64,000 nt of DNA from Hyphomicrobiales bacterium (GTDB taxonomy: Bacteria > Pseudomonadota > Alphaproteobacteria > Rhizobiales > Rhizobiaceae), in assembly GCA_021775455.1 (NCBI GenBank), contig JAJFHU010000015.1:1-64000 (forward strand), in the 5' to 3' direction. A model generated the notes under the pieces. That model saw only the letters and a program-made list of their open reading frames with translations, did not search any database and was not told the DNA's origin. The number at the start of each line of letters is the position of its first letter. Position 1 is the stretch's first letter. A program made the translations under genes and the position numbers. Of this stretch, positions 9,976-18,174 are shown piece after piece.

Positions 9976-11373
9976 ATGTCCAGACCGAATCCAAACATAG
10001 AGCATCGATCAAATTTTCCACCGATGGAAACCCTCAGCGAGTGGGATCGTAATCATTACCTTCATCCCTGGGCAGCCATGGATGCGTGGCGTGGTTATGA
10101 CTATCTGATGGCCGATCACGCTGACGGTATTTATATATGGGATGCCAGCGGCAAGCGGTTTATTGACGGGCCAGCAGGCATGTGGGCCGTGCAAATCGGG
10201 TATGGCCGTCAGGAAATGGCTGACGCGATCGCAGAACAGGTCATGCGGCTTCCCTACACATCTCCCTGGAGTTCCACAACAGAGCCGGCAGCGTTGTTAG
10301 CGAGAAGCATTGCTGAAAAAGCACCGGGTGATCTTAACAATGTATTCTTTACAACCGGTGGTTCCACTGCGGTGGATACGGCACTACGTGCAGTTCATTT
10401 TTTGAACAACCAGCTTGGTCGACCGAACAAGAAAATCACGATAGCACGCGAGAAAGGCTACCACGGTTCAACCTATCTGGCTTCAACCGTTACCGGAAAA
10501 GAGCGGGACAAGTCCCGGTTTGATGCTGAGTCGCGCCTGGTCCGGTTCTTGCCTGATGTAAATCCATATATTCGCCCGGAAGGGATGAGTATCGAAGAAT
10601 GGTGCGATGAAAAGGTCGCTGATCTGGAAGCGATGATTGCAGAGGTCGGGCCCGATAATATAGGTGCCTTCATTGCTGAACCCATTCTTTGTTCCGGTGG
10701 CGTTATCATTCCACCGGAAGGCTATCACAAGCGCACTTTAGACGTCTGCAAGAAATACGACATTGTTTACATCTCCGATGAAGTGGTTACCGGGTTCGGT
10801 CGGCTTGGCCATTGGTTCTGTTCCGAAGAAGTGTTCGGTATCAAGCCGGACATCATCACGTGCGCCAAGGGACTGACATCCGGATATCTGCCTCTGGGTG
10901 CCTGTATTATTTCCGATGAAATAATGGAGCGCATGACCGGGCCAGATGAGAATGTCATGTTCTCAAACGGATACACCTACACCGCCCATCCGGTTTGCTG
11001 TGTTGCCGCTTTGAAGAATATCGAGATCATCGAACGGGAGAATATTCTTGGCTATGTTCGTGAAATCAGCACGTATTTTCAGGAACGGCTTCAAGCCCTT
11101 TCTAAATCAAACATCGTTGGTGATGTGCGTGGCATGGGTCTCATTGGGTGCATCGAAGGAAAGCCCGAAGAGGACGGAACAAATCTGGAAGCTCAACGTC
11201 GCCTGGGGGCCATGCTTGATGAAGCCTGTGAAGAGATGGGCTTGCTGGTGCGCCCATTAATCAACATGGCTGTATTCTCACCGCCGCTGATCATCACCAA
11301 AGAGCAAATCGACGAAATGTTTGATATTCTCGAAAAAGCCCTTGACCAGGTTGCCCGGAAACTGGGTGAATAA
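9976..11373 (+). CDS. Class III PLP-dependent aminotransferase (omega-amino acid / polyamine type)
   Basis: 465 residues from the ATG at 9976, chosen because AAAGG sits 8 nt upstream; an ATG at 9934 would add 14 residues with no ribosome site. Class III features: [18 protein letters not shown] cofactor loop, KGYHGST, acidic [13 protein letters not shown], and the Schiff-base lysine in [14 protein letters not shown]. The family moves amino groups from omega-amino acids or polyamines to pyruvate or 2-oxoglutarate. The [11 protein letters not shown] start is typical of the putrescine/beta-alanine:pyruvate group. Divergent from the BetI-like repressor and probably controlled through the palindrome between them. 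The amine donor is unknown. Confidence 0.9.
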   Translation: MSRPNPNIEHRSNFPPMETLSEWDRNHYLHPWAAMDAWRGYDYLMADHADGIYIWDASGKRFIDGPAGMWAVQIGYGRQEMADAIAEQVMRLPYTSPWSSTTEPAALLARSIAEKAPGDLNNVFFTTGGSTAVDTALRAVHFLNNQLGRPNKKITIAREKGYHGSTYLASTVTGKERDKSRFDAESRLVRFLPDVNPYIRPEGMSIEEWCDEKVADLEAMIAEVGPDNIGAFIAEPILCSGGVIIPPEGYHKRTLDVCKKYDIVYISDEVVTGFGRLGHWFCSEEVFGIKPDIITCAKGLTSGYLPLGACIISDEIMERMTGPDENVMFSNGYTYTAHPVCCVAALKNIEIIERENILGYVREISTYFQERLQALSKSNIVGDVRGMGLIGCIEGKPEEDGTNLEAQRRLGAMLDEACEEMGLLVRPLINMAVFSPPLIITKEQIDEMFDILEKALDQVARKLGE

Positions 11374-11516
11374 TGCCCGATCCCACATTCCTGGATTCGG
11401 ATACTCCCGATTTCCTTACTTTTCCGCAAGACCGACGTCCTGTCCAAAGTCGACTGCCGCGCGGTAACCGCTGTGGATCTAAGCCGAAATTGTTGAAGGT
11501 GCCTAAGCAACGGTAA
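11373..11516 (+). CDS. Possible 47-residue hypothetical protein, coupled to the aminotransferase
   Basis: A short frame starts at the ATG inside TAATG, sharing one base with the aminotransferase stop, the usual geometry of translational coupling. It reads [20 protein letters not shown], then a basic proline-rich tail ending KVPKQR. No recognisable domain and no ribosome site of its own. It could equally be chance. Listed at low confidence because the overlap geometry is the only support. Confidence 0.25.
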   Translation: MPDPTFLDSDTPDFLTFPQDRRPVQSRLPRGNRCGSKPKLLKVPKQR

Positions 11517-11701
11517 TTCAGATGACGGACTGAGTTCCGCCTAAACTCCCCGCATTGCGGTCAGCACATTCGGGCGACGCCAGCCCCTGCCGGTGCAATG
11601 GGGAACCTGATAAAACCGGTTTCTGGCTGTCAATGGCCCGATCCTGACTGGCTCAACAGGATATCGTGTCGTGGATCCCGCATGACTGACAAAAATCAGT
11701 A
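11517..11701. other. Non-coding gap before convergent Rieske gene
   Basis: Together with the doubtful small frame before it, this makes a stretch of about 330 nt between two convergent genes. I see no RNA gene, no clear hairpin with a T-run and no convincing reading frame. It may be a decayed gene end, but nothing recognisable remains. Confidence 0.4.
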
Positions 11702-12904
11702 TCAGTCTCCACCATTTAGAAGGGCTTTGTTTCTGGAAGCAAGTTTACCTTCAGATGGTTTATCCTCGTTGAGCACAGGAAAGTGCTGGCGAAGAATATC
11801 GTGGTAACTGCGAACCCCCAGTTCCAAATCGGAAAGGATTACTCCATCATAGCCGCTGGAAAATGCAGCTTCCCATGTCCATTCGATCAGTTGCTCGTCT
11901 TCTTTGCTGGTGATGTTGTCTATTCGCCCACTAAGGTAGCGGGCCAGCTTCATCCTGCGGTCTTCATCGGCCAAACGATAGGTGCCACCGCGCTGGATGG
12001 TCTTGCCAATTTCACGTGGAAACTCTTGATAGAAATTTACTGAATCCGGATAAAGGCTGAACACCAGATTTGGAAAGACCCCGATATAGAGCCAGGCGTC
12101 TTTGTGTTCTGCATCCAGATATTCCGGCGCCTGAAGAATATTCTTGTAGTTTTTAACGCTCCACAATCGCCCGTCATCTTCATTGAACTTGGCAAACGAA
12201 CGCGAAGTTCCATCCTGAAATGGTTCGTCATAATAATGAGCGCCATAAAGATCCTGCAGGCCCGGATGGGCCAGCGGAACATGATAGCCCTCATTGTCAA
12301 CATCACGAACGCACTTCCAGTTTGCATCCAATTCAGTAGCATGAAAGCCATCACCTGAAGGCAGCAATGCATCAAGCCTGTACTGACTTAATTCCTCATC
12401 AAACCGCGAAAGGATTTTCGTTATTGAAGGCTGGGGACCGGGTAAAAAGCGGACAAATACAAAGCCATTCCAGATATCAATGTCTATCGGTTTCAAACCA
12501 TATTCTTTCGAATCAAGGTCCGGCAACGTTTTGGGTTGGGCAGCACCACGCAGCGTTCCGTCAAGATTATATGTCCATCCATGAAATGGACAGACGATTA
12601 CCGATTTGCAATTCCCCGACTCCTCGGCAACAACCCGTGATCCGCGATGACGACACAGATTGTGAAAGGCGCGGACCACACCATCCTTGCCCCGTACTAC
12701 CAGGGCGCGGTCACCGACAACGTCCAGGGTTATAAAGTCTCCAGGATCTCGCAGATCGCTAACGTGACAAACAAGTTGCCAGTGTCGCCTAAACAATAAA
12801 TCTTTCTCGCATTCCAACATCTCTTCGCTGAAGAAGCTCCATGCAGGCAAGCCGGTTCGATCCCAGTCATTGGACAAATCCGGATTGTGTAAAATATCGG
12901 ACAT
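11702..12904 (-). CDS. Second Rieske-type oxygenase alpha subunit
   Basis: 400 residues. The Rieske cluster is CRHRGSRVVAEESG with CPFHGWTYNLDG; the catalytic iron site is DVDNEGYHVPLAHPGL. The family is the same as the 7923-9161 enzyme, but the sequences differ widely, so the two are not a recent duplication. Likely O2-dependent demethylation or hydroxylation of a quaternary or aromatic substrate; no reductase partner nearby. Start at 12904 is supported by AAGG about 8 nt upstream. A 26-nt palindrome lies 28 nt upstream of the start and matches the one beside the BetI-like repressor, so it is probably de-repressed together with the aminotransferase. Confidence 0.9.
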   Translation of the reverse strand: MSDILHNPDLSNDWDRTGLPAWSFFSEEMLECEKDLLFRRHWQLVCHVSDLRDPGDFITLDVVGDRALVVRGKDGVVRAFHNLCRHRGSRVVAEESGNCKSVIVCPFHGWTYNLDGTLRGAAQPKTLPDLDSKEYGLKPIDIDIWNGFVFVRFLPGPQPSITKILSRFDEELSQYRLDALLPSGDGFHATELDANWKCVRDVDNEGYHVPLAHPGLQDLYGAHYYDEPFQDGTSRSFAKFNEDDGRLWSVKNYKNILQAPEYLDAEHKDAWLYIGVFPNLVFSLYPDSVNFYQEFPREIGKTIQRGGTYRLADEDRRMKLARYLSGRIDNITSKEDEQLIEWTWEAAFSSGYDGVILSDLELGVRSYHDILRQHFPVLNEDKPSEGKLASRNKALLNGGD

Positions 12905-12932
12905 CGAAACACCTTATTCTAAAATCTCCATA

Positions 12933-12958
12933 AATTTATTTAAGCGCTCAAATAAATT
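12933..12958. promoter_or_regulatory. Palindromic operator (TetR-type) upstream of second Rieske gene
   Basis: A 26-base palindrome with one mismatched pair, centre AGCGCT, inner part TATTTAAGCGCTCAAATA. It shares core and flanks with the site at 9901-9922. It begins 28 nt upstream of the Rieske start codon, where it would cover a leftward promoter. Likely bound by the BetI-like protein encoded at 9184-9852 (inference). Confidence 0.8.
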
Positions 12959-13239
12959 ATGTCAATGGTCTTGAATTATTCACTGCGCTTCAAAACGTAG
13001 AATTTGGTTCGCCATATATTCTGTTGTCGGAATTTTGAGTTTGTAAAAATTGATGTAAAAAAATGTTAATATTTATATATGACATTGAGTAACCAATATT
13101 GCTGTGTATTGTTGGCAATAAGTTATATTGTTCTTCATTTCTGTTTGTGTCGTAGGACGATGTAGTATGCGAATCTGATATTAAGATATCTGGACGGTAA
13201 GCTGCGCTTGCCAAAACGCGAAGAAGCTGGAGAAACAAT
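12959..13239. other. AT-rich intergenic region
   Basis: Together with the palindrome this fills about 335 nt between the divergent Rieske and receiver genes. It is strongly AT-rich around 13010-13140 and should hold the promoter of the receiver gene. A leftward frame through it lacks any domain and overlaps the receiver start, so I do not call it. A GGAGA ribosome site precedes 13240. Confidence 0.4.
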
Positions 13240-13632
13240 ATGATCCTGGTTGCAGAGGACAATGAAATTAATCGAATTGTGATGGAGCAGATCCTGCTCA
13301 GTCAGAATTACCAGTTCAAAATTGTTGAAAACGGTAGAAAAGCTGTTGAGGAATACAAATCGTCCATACCAGCATTGATCCTCATGGATGTTTCAATGCC
13401 GGAAATGAATGGATACGAAGCAACGAAGATGATCCGTCTGATTGAACAATCAACCGGCGATCACATTCCGATTATTGGTGCGACTGCACATGCGCTGACA
13501 GGCGATCGGGAAAAGTGTATTGAAGCAGGAATGGATGATTATATATCCAAACCTATCAGTCCCTCCGTGTTGAAAGAGAAAATTCAGCAATGGATTAGTG
13601 GAAAAACGGGAACGAACTGTCTAACCGGCTGA
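13240..13632 (+). CDS. Single-domain response regulator (receiver only)
   Basis: 130 residues, all receiver: acidic pair E6/D7 (VAEDNEINR), phospho-acceptor Asp50 (LILMDVSMPEMNG), Thr (GATAHALTG) and conserved Lys (DYISKPISP). No output domain, as in DivK- or CheY-like proteins. The pattern (EDNEINR, MDVSMPEMNGYEAT, ATAHALTGDREKC) is that of receivers normally fused to hybrid kinases, like the one at 2129-4897. Start supported by GGAGA 7 nt upstream. Its partner kinase is not evident here; it is not clearly part of the amine catabolic genes. Confidence 0.92.
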   Translation: MILVAEDNEINRIVMEQILLSQNYQFKIVENGRKAVEEYKSSIPALILMDVSMPEMNGYEATKMIRLIEQSTGDHIPIIGATAHALTGDREKCIEAGMDDYISKPISPSVLKEKIQQWISGKTGTNCLTG

Positions 13633-13675
13633 TACCGTTCTTGGCGTGCCATGAATTGTGTGCATATTACCCTGA

Positions 13676-14440
13676 ATGAACAAGATAATTGCCTTGTGGG
13701 CCCATCCGAGGTCCATGTCGACTGCGTTTGAGAGAATAATGCGGGAACAGCCTGACTTGATGTGCCTGCATGAACCCTTCATGTATGACTATTATGTTCA
13801 CCGTGCTGTATCAAAGATGCCGCATTTTGACGTGGACCCTGATCACCCCGTGTCCTATGCGGATATTCGCGACAAGATAATGGGCCTTTCCGAAAAGACT
13901 TCAGTTTTCTTCAAGGACATGGGCTATTATGTGTATCCCCGCCTTCTGGATGATAATCCGTTTCTCGAAAAGCTAACCAGTATCTTCCTGATCAGGCATC
14001 CGGAAGCTTCAATAGCTTCATACTACAAGCTTGATTCTGGCTTGACCAACGAGGAGATAGGAATTGAAGCACAATGGAAGTTGTATTCTGGATTGAGGGA
14101 CGCGGGCGCCAATCCGGTAATTGTTGCAGCGGAAGATCTTCAGACAAATACAAACCCCATTGTTCAGCAGGTATTTGACCAGATTGGTCTGATCTTTGAT
14201 TCCTCTACTCTTAACTGGGAAAACAAGAAGCCGACTGACTGGAAACAAGTCGAAACCTGGCATTTTGATGTACTTAAGTCGACGTCGATCAGGAACGATG
14301 CCCCTACTGCTATCGAACGACGAGCCAAGTTCGATCAGCTGGCGAGCGCAGAACCGAAATTACAGGAAATGCTGGAGTGGCATTTACCCTATTATGATTT
14401 GCTTATGGAAAATCGATTGGCACTCAGTTCAACCCAATGA
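13676..14440 (+). CDS. Sulfotransferase-fold family protein
   Basis: 254 residues. The N-terminus IIALWAHPRSMSTAFERIM is the P-loop-like PAPS-binding motif of sulfotransferase-fold proteins (HPRSMST), followed by CLHEPF. A later IFLIRHPEASIASYY fits the second PAPS 3'-phosphate motif (RHP...S). The rest is degenerate, as in the bacterial 'sulfotransferase family' set that is mostly uncharacterised. The acceptor is unknown. The 3' end overlaps the convergent aminotransferase gene by 12 nt. It follows the receiver gene by 43 nt and may be co-transcribed with it, with no functional link seen. Confidence 0.75.
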   Translation: MNKIIALWAHPRSMSTAFERIMREQPDLMCLHEPFMYDYYVHRAVSKMPHFDVDPDHPVSYADIRDKIMGLSEKTSVFFKDMGYYVYPRLLDDNPFLEKLTSIFLIRHPEASIASYYKLDSGLTNEEIGIEAQWKLYSGLRDAGANPVIVAAEDLQTNTNPIVQQVFDQIGLIFDSSTLNWENKKPTDWKQVETWHFDVLKSTSIRNDAPTAIERRAKFDQLASAEPKLQEMLEWHLPYYDLLMENRLALSSTQ

Positions 14441-15742
14441 ACTGAACGCCTTATCCAATCCATCTGCCACGGCATCCACATCTTCCAAGGACAAACACAT
14501 AGGGGGCACCATTCTCAGACATGAACGGTGTGGGCCTGATTTTGAAAGAATCAATCTTTGATCGCGGCAATGCTCAAATACTGCGGCCGTTACATTTTCG
14601 TCGGGCTCTTTCGTATTTCGATCCTTTACCATTTCGATTGCCAGCATTAGTCCCCGCCCCCGAACATCACCAATAGCCTGGTGCCGGTTCTTTAAATCAT
14701 TCAAGCGCTCCAGCAGCGCAGCGCCTACTGCCTTTGCATTTTCCTGCACCTTGTCCTCCTGAATAATTTGTAACACCGCTCGGCCTGCAGCGCATGATGT
14801 GGGATTTGCGCCGTAGGTGTGAAACAGGAATTTTTCCGCCATTGGCTCAGCGATGTGTTTTTGCGCGACGACTGCGCCCAGGGGAAAACCATTTCCCATA
14901 CCCTTGGCCATCACAATTATTTCGGGCACAACACCATCAGCTTCAAATGCCCACATGTGATCACCAGTTCTTCCAAATCCGGATTGCACTTCATCTGCAA
15001 TGTAAATACCACCGGCTGTGCGAACCCGTTCTGCGGCGCCTGACATGTAACCCGGAGGCATTTCAATAATACCGCCATAACCCTGTACGCTTTCGACAAG
15101 CATTCCGGCGACTTTGCCACTTGTGGTACTGGCAATGGTCCTTTCAATCTCGTTCAAATAGGCATCAATGCCTTTCCCGAATATTCCCCTGTATTGGTTC
15201 GGTTCCGGAACAAACGATACATTACCCGGCATTCCAGGATGCCTAAAGGCAGCAATTCCAGTTACGGATTGAGCTGCAGAGGTTGGGCCGTGATAAGCAG
15301 TGCGCAGCGCCAGCAAGTCCAGATTTCCGGTGTAAGTACGAGCCATGGCCATAGCCAGATCAATCGCCTCTGCCCCCGAATTGGTAAAGTGTACAACCCA
15401 ATCCGGCCCCCTTGGCATGGTTGCTGCCAATTCCTCAGCCAGGTGAGCAGGTGTTGGGTGATAGAACATGGTGGTGCAGTGGGTAAGAGTTTCTGCTTGC
15501 TCCATGGCCGCAGTAACTACTTTTGGATGTGAATGCCCAACCGAAATGCAAACGTTCATGCCGAGAAGATCAATATATTTTTGATCATCAGCGTCCCAAA
15601 GATACTGCATGGAGCCGCGTTTGAAGACGATCGGGTCCTTGAAGGGAACGAACCTGCTTTGCGAGGCGGCGTAGTATTTATCGCGGCGTCTGGCGGTGTC
15701 GCCAGTGGACCAGTCAGTTTGCAAGGGTGCAAAATTGTTCAT
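14429..15742 (-). CDS. Class III PLP-dependent aminotransferase
   Basis: 437 residues from the ATG at 15742, preceded by AAGGA at 7 nt; an upstream TTG at 15757 is less likely. Class III motifs: FTNSGAEAIDLAMAMAR, YHGPTSAAQS, acidic IADEVQSGFGRTG, Schiff-base Lys in VMAKGMGNGFPLGA. It resembles the AGXT2/4-aminobutyrate type. Last gene of a leftward operon with two FAD demethylases and the MttB-like gene, starting 11 nt after the previous stop. It may remove the amino group left after demethylation (inference). It differs from the aminotransferase at 9976, so the region carries two distinct enzymes of this class. Confidence 0.9.
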   Translation of the reverse strand: MNNFAPLQTDWSTGDTARRRDKYYAASQSRFVPFKDPIVFKRGSMQYLWDADDQKYIDLLGMNVCISVGHSHPKVVTAAMEQAETLTHCTTMFYHPTPAHLAEELAATMPRGPDWVVHFTNSGAEAIDLAMAMARTYTGNLDLLALRTAYHGPTSAAQSVTGIAAFRHPGMPGNVSFVPEPNQYRGIFGKGIDAYLNEIERTIASTTSGKVAGMLVESVQGYGGIIEMPPGYMSGAAERVRTAGGIYIADEVQSGFGRTGDHMWAFEADGVVPEIIVMAKGMGNGFPLGAVVAQKHIAEPMAEKFLFHTYGANPTSCAAGRAVLQIIQEDKVQENAKAVGAALLERLNDLKNRHQAIGDVRGRGLMLAIEMVKDRNTKEPDENVTAAVFEHCRDQRLILSKSGPHRSCLRMVPPMCLSLEDVDAVADGLDKAFSSLG

Positions 15743-15753
15743 TGCGCTATCCT

Positions 15754-18174
15754 TCAAGTTTTCAATAGATTGTTGGCGGGATCAAATGGTGCTTCTGCCG
15801 ATATTGTGGCACCTCTCTTGCTCCCCAATATGGACACGGATAAATCGGATCGGGCTGATGGATCTCGCAGATAAGCAAGGGCAAGGGTCTTGTTTGTTCG
15901 ATGCCCATAAGCACCAGATGTCACAATCCCGATTGGGCGTTCACCTTGCCAAACTGAATGGGAATAGAACGGATCGATTTCACCTGCATCGATATCAAGC
16001 AAGACCATATCCCAGGCGACGCCAGTTTCGTGATGTTCCAGCATTGCTTCCCGACCAATGAATTCTCGCCCATCGGTTTTGACCAGATAGCCCATTCCAC
16101 TCTCTATCGGTGTGCGTTCAGTGGTCAGGTCAACTCCCCATGAGCGATAGGCTTTCTCAAGCCGCATCGAGTTTGCTGCGTAAGCGCCATAGAGGCCAAT
16201 ATCAAATTCCTTTCCCGAATCTTCCAACAAGAAAAATAGGTCACGCACTTTCTCGACCGGCACATGCAGTTCCCAGCCCAACTCGCCAATAAAAGAGACA
16301 CGCAATGCGCGAACGTCAATTCCGCCAAGTTTGATTGATCTTACCGCAAGCCAGGGAAATGTCCTGTTGTCCAAATCGTCCTCAGTCAATTTTCGAAGTA
16401 CATCGCGGGATTTTGGCCCCATTATTCCAATTACTGCCAACTCTTCTGTCTGGTTGGAAATTTCAACGGTCAAGCGGGTAGCATCCTGATGATGGACCAG
16501 GCTATCAAGATCGATCGCCTCAGCCGCGGCAGCCGAGGTCAAATACGCATGTTCCTCATCCAACATTGCTACGGTAAACTCTGAACAGGTACCGCCCGCT
16601 GGTGTAAGCGCATGGATAAGGCCAATGCGTCCAGTCGGCGGGGTGGTGTTTGACCCCAATGAACCAATAAATTTTCTGGTATCGGGTCCGGTAATCTCAA
16701 ATTTGGAGAACACGGATAAATCGGCAAGTGCCACGCCGGAAGTTGTAGTCGTAACTTCATTTGCGACTGCATCAAACCAGTTGGTCCGACGGAAGCTCTC
16801 CATTCCTCGGTCTGCGGTTGTATTTGAGAACCAGTTTGGACGTTCCCAGCCGAAAGCTGCGCCCATAACTGCGCCGCGTTCCAGCATCAGATTATGCAAT
16901 GGTGATTGGCGCTTGTTTCTGCCTGCAGGCCTTTCTTCAAAGGGGTAATGGACACCAAATTGAAGTCCAAAACACTCACCCGCCTTTTCAATTCGGTAAC
17001 CCCGATCTGCCCATTTTCCAAACCGGCGACTGTCTATAGCAAGCGCATCCATGGGGGGTGCGCCGTTAGTCATCCAGTGTGCCAGGAACCAACCTGCGCC
17101 ACCGCCCTCCATCACACCCATTGAAGAACCTGTTAATAGCCAGGCATTATCAAGACCATGTGCCGGGCCAATCAACGGATTTCCGTCTGGCGTAAATGTT
17201 ATGGGGCCATTGATGACAGACTTAATGCCGCCGCTGCCAAGAGCAGGAATTCTTGCCATCGCTGCTTCGATAATGTGTTCGACCCGATCAAGATCGGGTG
17301 GCAGAAGTTCTGCACCAAACTCGGGCGGTACGCCATCAGGCGACCAAACTTGCGCGTCTTTTTCATAGGGACCCAGTATCAATCCACCCCGCTCCTGCCG
17401 AACGTACCAGCTTTCCTCCGGGTCTCGAATGATGGGAAGTTCGGCCAATCCACTGTCAATGCGTTTAGCTACATCAGGCACTGTATCGGTTACCAAATAT
17501 TGATGTAAAACCGGAACAACCGGGATGTTGAGGCCCATCATCTGACCGATTTCCCAACCCCATGTGCCGGCTGAATTGACAATATGGGTGGTACAGATTT
17601 CTTCCTGTTCGGTCTCGACAACCCAGTGGTTCTTGTCTCGCCGTATTGAGCGCACCGGATTATATCGTTTGATTAACGCTCCGTTATTGCGGGCAATCTT
17701 TGCCATTGCATTGGTTGCCAATGTCGGATCAACATGACCATCATCGGGCTCATAAATACCGCCGATCAATCCGTCGAGTTTGGCCAATGGATGAAGTTCA
17801 GCGATGCGCCCCGGTGTTAAAATTTCCAGCGGATACCCGGTAAAATCCGACAATCCTGCTACGTGGGCAAACTCATCCATGCGATCCGGATTGCGTGTGA
17901 TGCGCATTGCACCGGACGGGTGGAAGCCACAGGTTTCGCCGAATTCAGCAGGCAGGATGTCGCGATAAAGCCGCACAGAAGTGGCACGCAATTCCTGTAT
18001 TGTTGGATTATGGGCGAAGTGGGTGCAAAGGCCGGCAGCATGCCAGGTTGAACCATGAGTAAGGTCATTCTTTTCAACCAGAATGATGTCTTTCCATCCG
18101 GATTTGGCCAAATAGTATAACAGGGATACCCCCATGACTCCACCACCAATGATTACCACCTGCGCTTTCGTCAT
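15754..18174 (-). CDS. GcvT-fused FAD-dependent dehydrogenase (dimethylglycine/sarcosine dehydrogenase-like), copy B
   Basis: 806 residues. N-terminal FAD-binding DAO domain (VVIIGGGVMGVSLLYYLA; STWHAAGL, whose His corresponds to the covalent FAD-binding His of dimethylglycine dehydrogenase), central FAO_M-like part, and C-terminal GcvT/aminomethyltransferase folate domain (GELGWELHVP; GAYAANSMRLEKAYRSWG). The family oxidises N-methyl groups of glycine-type amines and hands the one-carbon unit to tetrahydrofolate. The start ATG overlaps the stop of copy A by 4 nt. Downstream is the aminotransferase. The substrate is probably a dimethyl- or monomethyl-amino acid; exact identity unknown. Confidence 0.9.
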   Translation of the reverse strand: MTKAQVVIIGGGVMGVSLLYYLAKSGWKDIILVEKNDLTHGSTWHAAGLCTHFAHNPTIQELRATSVRLYRDILPAEFGETCGFHPSGAMRITRNPDRMDEFAHVAGLSDFTGYPLEILTPGRIAELHPLAKLDGLIGGIYEPDDGHVDPTLATNAMAKIARNNGALIKRYNPVRSIRRDKNHWVVETEQEEICTTHIVNSAGTWGWEIGQMMGLNIPVVPVLHQYLVTDTVPDVAKRIDSGLAELPIIRDPEESWYVRQERGGLILGPYEKDAQVWSPDGVPPEFGAELLPPDLDRVEHIIEAAMARIPALGSGGIKSVINGPITFTPDGNPLIGPAHGLDNAWLLTGSSMGVMEGGGAGWFLAHWMTNGAPPMDALAIDSRRFGKWADRGYRIEKAGECFGLQFGVHYPFEERPAGRNKRQSPLHNLMLERGAVMGAAFGWERPNWFSNTTADRGMESFRRTNWFDAVANEVTTTTSGVALADLSVFSKFEITGPDTRKFIGSLGSNTTPPTGRIGLIHALTPAGGTCSEFTVAMLDEEHAYLTSAAAAEAIDLDSLVHHQDATRLTVEISNQTEELAVIGIMGPKSRDVLRKLTEDDLDNRTFPWLAVRSIKLGGIDVRALRVSFIGELGWELHVPVEKVRDLFFLLEDSGKEFDIGLYGAYAANSMRLEKAYRSWGVDLTTERTPIESGMGYLVKTDGREFIGREAMLEHHETGVAWDMVLLDIDAGEIDPFYSHSVWQGERPIGIVTSGAYGHRTNKTLALAYLRDPSARSDLSVSILGSKRGATISAEAPFDPANNLLKT

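Noticed and set aside
12990-13262. 90-residue leftward frame in the AT-rich gap
   Set aside because: It overlaps the start of the receiver gene, is low complexity from AT-rich sequence, and has no ribosome site.
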